NCBI GenBank assembly: GCA_050953365.1
Contig: JBMNMN010000016.1
Location: 1 to 64,000 of the forward strand
Reading direction: 5' to 3'
DNA: 64,000 nucleotides
Source: UBA1426 sp050953365
GTDB lineage: Bacteria; Bacillota; Clostridia; Peptostreptococcales; Anaerovoracaceae
A model generated the notes under the pieces. That model worked only from the letters and a program-made list of their open reading frames with translations. It made no database searches and had not been told where the DNA came from. The stretch's first letter is position 1. The number at the start of each line of letters is the position of its first letter. Below are positions 60,172 through 64,000 of the stretch, piece by piece. The translations under genes were made by a program, and so were the position numbers.

Positions 60172-61545
60172 CTATATAGCGCTTAATCCCAGTAATCCCA
60201 CAATTAAGAAGCCTCCGCAAACTACAATACCTGCAAAGAACAGGGTGATCAGGCAGTAACCCATGATGTCCCTTGCGGACAGGCCGGCAATACCCAGGGC
60301 AGGGAGAGCCCAGAAGGGCTGGATCATATTGGTCCACGCATCACCCCAGGCAATAGCCATACCGGTGATTGCCGGGCTTACGCCAAGGGATGCGCCTGCA
60401 GGCATCATAATGGGACCCTGTACGGCCCATTGTCCGCCGCCGGAAGGTACGAAGAAGTTTACGATACCGGCGGAGAGGAAAGTAAATAGCGGGAAGGTGA
60501 CTTCGGTTGAGATGGCAACAAACCAGTTGCTGATAACAGCGGCAAGAGACAGGCCTGTAATTGCGCTTTTGGCTGTCATCATTGCCATGATACCCGCATA
60601 GAAGGGGAATTGCAGGATGATACCCGCTGCGCCCTTTGCGGCGTTTGTAATAGCTCTGACATAGGAAATGGGCGTACCGTGGAAGATAATACCCAGAGTC
60701 AGGAAGATGAGGTTAACAATATTCAGCGTAAGATTGAATCCTCCGGTCGCGAAATAATAGACCAGATATATTACTCCAGCCAAAGCAATGATGCCGGAGA
60801 CGATTCGGCTGTTTTCCAGTTTCTCAGCCGGCGTTACCGGCTTGCTGTAAGTAACGGCTTCCTCTTCAAGAAGCTTAGGATCCACAACAATCACCTGATC
60901 CGGCGAAGGATGCATTTTGGCATTGATGAAAGGCAGACAGATGATAATGATCAGAACCATGATCAGGTTGTAGGGTGCGAAAATGGTAAGGCTGGTGGAG
61001 ATGGGCTCGGTAACGGCGCCGCCTGTAGCATTGACAAGCGCTTCGCTGCCGGGCGTTGCCAGCGCCAGAGGAATGGATCCGGAAAAACCCGCGTGCCACA
61101 CGATGAAGCCGGAATAAGCGGAGGCAATCAGAAGCCGATAATCCACACCTTCAAGCTGCCTTGCGATTTCCTTTGCGAGAATGGCTCCGACAACAAGACC
61201 AAAGCCCCAATTTATCCAGCAAGCGATAAGTGAAAAGAATGTAACAACGATAATTCCTTGTACGGGAGTCTTGCCGAGAGACGCGATCTTCGCCACTACT
61301 TTTTTAATCGCAGGAGCTTGCGCAAATGCGTTTCCCAGGACCAGCACCAATGCCATCTGCATTGAGAAGGCTAATAAGCCCCATACGCCGGCGCCCCAAG
61401 CGTTGATCATGTCCATCGGCCCTTGTTTGGTTAGCGGCATAGCTGCTACAAATACGATAATCGATAGAATAATACAGAAAATAAATGGGTCAGGGAGAAA
61501 TCTGTTGACAAGTGCTACGCATCCATTTGTAAGTTTTTTAAACAT
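60172..61545 (-). CDS. Short-chain fatty acid transporter, AtoE family
   Basis: 457 aa membrane protein with about 11-12 hydrophobic segments. Family signatures include RFLPDPFIFCIILSIIVFV, WINWGFGLVVGAILAKEIAR, VWHAGFSGSIPLALATPG, NFFVPSGGGQWAVQGPIMMP and DAWTNMIQPFWALPALGIAG. AtoE-type proteins carry acetoacetate, butyrate or similar acids. This suits an organism that excretes or takes up fermentation acids. SD AAAGGAG is placed before the ATG. Confidence 0.9.
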   Translation of the reverse strand: MFKKLTNGCVALVNRFLPDPFIFCIILSIIVFVAAMPLTKQGPMDMINAWGAGVWGLLAFSMQMALVLVLGNAFAQAPAIKKVVAKIASLGKTPVQGIIVVTFFSLIACWINWGFGLVVGAILAKEIARQLEGVDYRLLIASAYSGFIVWHAGFSGSIPLALATPGSEALVNATGGAVTEPISTSLTIFAPYNLIMVLIIIICLPFINAKMHPSPDQVIVVDPKLLEEEAVTYSKPVTPAEKLENSRIVSGIIALAGVIYLVYYFATGGFNLTLNIVNLIFLTLGIIFHGTPISYVRAITNAAKGAAGIILQFPFYAGIMAMMTAKSAITGLSLAAVISNWFVAISTEVTFPLFTFLSAGIVNFFVPSGGGQWAVQGPIMMPAGASLGVSPAITGMAIAWGDAWTNMIQPFWALPALGIAGLSARDIMGYCLITLFFAGIVVCGGFLIVGLLGLSAI

Positions 61546-61687
61546 AAAGGTCTACTCCTTTCTATATTAAAATACTTTATTATTTCGGAGTGAGATGCAT
61601 AAAAATCTGAAATGCGTACGAAAAACCACAGATCAAGTAAATACAATATAAATACTTTTCATACAGACATAAACATCATCCCTTAAG

Positions 61688-61715
61688 ATAATATTCGCTT
61701 AATACATGATGACAA
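61688..61715 (-). promoter_or_regulatory. Candidate promoter of the AtoE-type gene
   Basis: On the minus strand TTGTCA (61715-61710) and TATTAT (61693-61688) with a 16-bp spacer, leaving a 135-nt leader. Nothing else is recognised in the 361-bp gap. Confidence 0.4.
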
Positions 61716-61906
61716 CGGCCATTTTTTGGCTTACGAACTCACACGTTGCTAACAATAGAGTCAAATAAAGGCTCCGACTAAACTGCTATAATCCGATAAA
61801 GATAAATACCGGCATAACAATACGTAGTTTTTATTATATCACATTTATGGGCACGTGAACACCATTTTGAGATAAATTTCCACTAAATACCTAACGCATT
61901 TTTGAA

Positions 61907-63802
61907 CTATTGCAACTCAAACATACCGGTATACAGCTGATAATACTTGCCCTTTTGCTCCAGCAGTTCCTCATGGTCCCCGCGCTCGATGATCCTGCCC
62001 CCTTCAAGGACCAAAATGGCATTGGCATTGCGTACAGTCGATAGACGATGGGCGATCACAAAGACGGTACGGCATTCCATCAGGCGATCCATTCCTTTCT
62101 CGATAAGAGCCTCTGTTCTCGTGTCGATGGAGCTGGTGGCTTCATCCAGAATCAGAACCGGCGGATCCGCAACCGCCGCCCTGGCGATAGCTAAAAGCTG
62201 CCGCTGCCCCTGTGACAGGTTGGCCCCGTCTCCGGTCAACACCGTATTGTATCCTTCGGGTAAATGCTTGATGAAACTGTGGGCGTTGGCCAGCTTGGCC
62301 GCCCGGATCACATCCTCGTCCGAAGCGCTCCGGTTGCCGTAACGGATGTTCTCCATTACGGTTCCCGTAAAGAGATGGGTATCCTGCAGCACCATACCAA
62401 GGGACCGCCGCAAATCATCCTTCTTCATGCGCTGGATGGGGATTCCGTCGTAAATGATTCTGCCCTGTGAAATATCATAGAAGCGATTTAATAAATTGGT
62501 AATGGTGGTTTTTCCCGCGCCGGTGGATCCCACCAATGCGATTTTTTGCCCGGGTTTGGCATAGAAAGATACATCATTAAGTACCGTTTTTTCTCCGTCG
62601 TAACTAAAAGTCACATTTTCGAATCGCACATCGCCACGCAGCTTCACATATTCAAAGCCGCCGTCGGCTTTCGGCACCTTCCATGCCCATTTACCCGTAC
62701 GTCCGGCGCATTCCGTAATGTCTTCGCCTTCCTCTTCATAATCCACATTGACCAGTGTCACATCCCCTTCGTCCGACTCCGGTTCCTCATCGATGAGCCG
62801 GAAAATGCGTTCTGCTCCTGCCAAAGCGTTCAGAACGGAATTAAACAGCTGCGACATCTGCGTGATGGGATGGGAAAAGGTCCGCGTATACTGCAAAAAG
62901 GACGCGATGGTTCCCAGATCCATACGGCCGGCAATGGTCAGAGCCGCCCCCGACGCAGCGGTAACCGCGTATAACAGATAGGAAAGGTTGCCCATGATAG
63001 GCATCAGCACATTAGCAAAGGTATTGGCGCTGGTGGCCGCTTTGCAGAGTTCCGCGTTCCTATCATCAAATCCTTCGATAACCTTTTCTTCACGGGAAAA
63101 GACCTTGACCACCCTTTGCCCTTCAATCATTTCCTCTACGTAGCCGTTGACCTTACCTATAGCTTCCTGCTGCCGCTTGAAATAAGCCGATGTACGCTTT
63201 CCGATTTTGGCGATAACCAGCAGCATTATAATGAGCATAGCCACCACCAGAAGGGTCAGCAGCGGGCTTAGAACCAGCATCATCACAAAGACCCCCACCA
63301 CGGAAATCCCCGAAGAAATGAGCTGGGGTATCCCCTGGGACATCATCTCCCTCAATGCGTCCGTATCATTGGTGTAGTGGCTCATCAATTCTCCGTGGGT
63401 GTGTGTATCAAAATGGCGAATGGGAAGCCGCTCCATATGTGTAAAAAGATCGTTGCGAATCTTATATAAAGTCCCGGTGGCGATGTTTATCATGAGCCTG
63501 CTGTACAGATACGAAGACACGGCTCCTGCCAGATAAATGGCTCCCATGAGGGACAGCATGGCAATAAACCCGGAAAAATCCGGATTATCATGGCCGATAA
63601 AAGGCACAATATATAGATTGATCAGTGGCTTGAGAAAGTAGGTTCCTGCAATGCCCGCCGCCGCGCTTATAATGATGCCCACCACCACTAAGACAAGCTG
63701 CAGGCCATATCCATCCATGTAAGAAAGGATTCTTTTCACCGTCTTTCCCGCATTCTGAGGCTTGGCATAAGCCGCGCCGCGTCTGCTTCCGGGTCCTGCC
63801 AT
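61907..63802 (-). CDS. ABC exporter, fused permease-ATPase (second of a heterodimer)
   Basis: 631 aa. An N-terminal membrane domain of six helices (LVLVVVGIIISAAAGIAGTY; IAMLSLMGAIYLAGAVSSYL) is followed by an ATPase domain with Walker A GSTGAGKTTITNLLN, the Q-loop VLQDTHLF, signature LSQGQRQLLAIARA, Walker B VLILDEATSS and H-loop IAHRLSTVRNA. About 60 residues of extra linker (EESDEGDVTLVNVDYEEEGE-like acidic stretch) lie between the two domains. The start at MAGPGS follows AAAAGGAGG. One base separates it from the upstream partner gene, indicating a two-gene exporter. Confidence 0.92.
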   Translation of the reverse strand: MAGPGSRRGAAYAKPQNAGKTVKRILSYMDGYGLQLVLVVVGIIISAAAGIAGTYFLKPLINLYIVPFIGHDNPDFSGFIAMLSLMGAIYLAGAVSSYLYSRLMINIATGTLYKIRNDLFTHMERLPIRHFDTHTHGELMSHYTNDTDALREMMSQGIPQLISSGISVVGVFVMMLVLSPLLTLLVVAMLIIMLLVIAKIGKRTSAYFKRQQEAIGKVNGYVEEMIEGQRVVKVFSREEKVIEGFDDRNAELCKAATSANTFANVLMPIMGNLSYLLYAVTAASGAALTIAGRMDLGTIASFLQYTRTFSHPITQMSQLFNSVLNALAGAERIFRLIDEEPESDEGDVTLVNVDYEEEGEDITECAGRTGKWAWKVPKADGGFEYVKLRGDVRFENVTFSYDGEKTVLNDVSFYAKPGQKIALVGSTGAGKTTITNLLNRFYDISQGRIIYDGIPIQRMKKDDLRRSLGMVLQDTHLFTGTVMENIRYGNRSASDEDVIRAAKLANAHSFIKHLPEGYNTVLTGDGANLSQGQRQLLAIARAAVADPPVLILDEATSSIDTRTEALIEKGMDRLMECRTVFVIAHRLSTVRNANAILVLEGGRIIERGDHEELLEQKGKYYQLYTGMFELQ

Positions 63803-63803
63803 A

Positions 63804-64000
63804 TCAAGCCACCTCCTTTTGCTGGGATTCATACACTTCTCTGTAAATAAGATTTGTCTCAATCAATTCCTCATGAGTGCCCACGGCATCTATGCGACCG
63901 TCATCCATAACGACGATTTTGTCCGCATCCATTACCGAGGTAATTCGCTGGGCAATGATAATGGTAGTTGTCTCGGAAAGCTTCTCCGATAGAGCCGCGC
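63804..64000 (-). CDS. ABC exporter partner subunit, C-terminal end only (runs off the window)
   Basis: The last 64 codons of an ABC ATPase: LSEKLSETTTIIIAQRITSV (H-loop variant with Gln in place of His, as in degenerate-site subunits), DADKIVVMDDGRIDAVGTHE and a terminal ESQQKEVA. The 5' part lies beyond position 64000. With the gene at 61907 it would form a heterodimeric exporter. Confidence 0.88.
   Translation of the reverse strand, partial: AALSEKLSETTTIIIAQRITSVMDADKIVVMDDGRIDAVGTHEELIETNLIYREVYESQQKEVA

Overview
The window looks like the chromosome of an anaerobic, spore-forming, amino-acid-fermenting member of the class Clostridia. The evidence is a cotJABC spore-coat operon, a second CotF-like coat gene, [FeFe]-hydrogenase maturases HydE/HydG/HydF, a probable tungsten aldehyde:ferredoxin oxidoreductase, a T-box-controlled ilv operon, a CIRCE-controlled hsp20, and a sigma-54 activator next to an aminotransferase. 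Genus cannot be fixed from the sequence. No rRNA, tRNA or CRISPR array was seen.

Layout: 1-3.7 kb holds an RlmL-like rRNA methylase, mbl and cotJABC. 3.8-9.5 kb is the ilvB-ilvN-ilvC-ilvD operon behind a strong promoter and an isoleucine-specifier T-box. 9.6-15 kb is a leftward hydE-hydG-hydF operon interrupted by an IS110-family element between hydG and hydF. 15.1-15.8 kb carries a striking array of inverted-repeat units with an exact 63-bp period. 15.9-21.3 kb holds an alcohol dehydrogenase / aldehyde oxidoreductase / ThiS-like protein / membrane protein operon divergent from a PucR-type regulator. 22.6-37.1 kb is a purine operon (purE-C-F-M-N-purO-like-AICAR transformylase-D-L), interrupted by a second IS110 copy. 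37.2-46 kb has the CotF-like gene, an NhaC-type antiporter, a class III aminotransferase, a sigma-54 activator with an enzyme-derived sensor domain, a VOC protein and pyruvate kinase. 46.3-59.8 kb is rich in mobile and broken DNA (ISLre2, IS30, an IS5/IS1182-type fragment that split a lipoprotein gene, a truncated ISLre2 copy, an SLH-protein remnant), interspersed with hsp20, cupin, OYE, hydrolase, NaxE, YbjQ and EamA genes. 60-64 kb has an AtoE-type short-chain fatty acid transporter and an ABC exporter pair running off the edge.

The strongest biology is in the two IS110 copies. They differ by one base in 1568 as read here, and each carries an upstream leader that can be folded by eye as a bridge RNA: a 5' hairpin, a target-binding loop and a donor-binding loop, both loops capped by AACG-N5-CGTT. 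Both copies sit exactly inside the Shine-Dalgarno sequence of a downstream operon gene (hydF; AICAR transformylase), with a CT core on the TCCT (= AGGA) strand. Each insertion leaves AGGA and its distance to the start codon intact. One target agrees closely with the guides read from the loop; the other agrees only partly.

Other points for follow-up are the 63-bp array, a hairpin that hides the hydE ribosome-binding site, a 3,5-diaminohexanoate-dehydrogenase-like domain fused to a sigma-54 AAA+ activator with a matching -24/-12 promoter upstream of the neighbouring aminotransferase, low-complexity insertions in PurM and PurL, and a general abundance of short tandem repeats just after stop codons.
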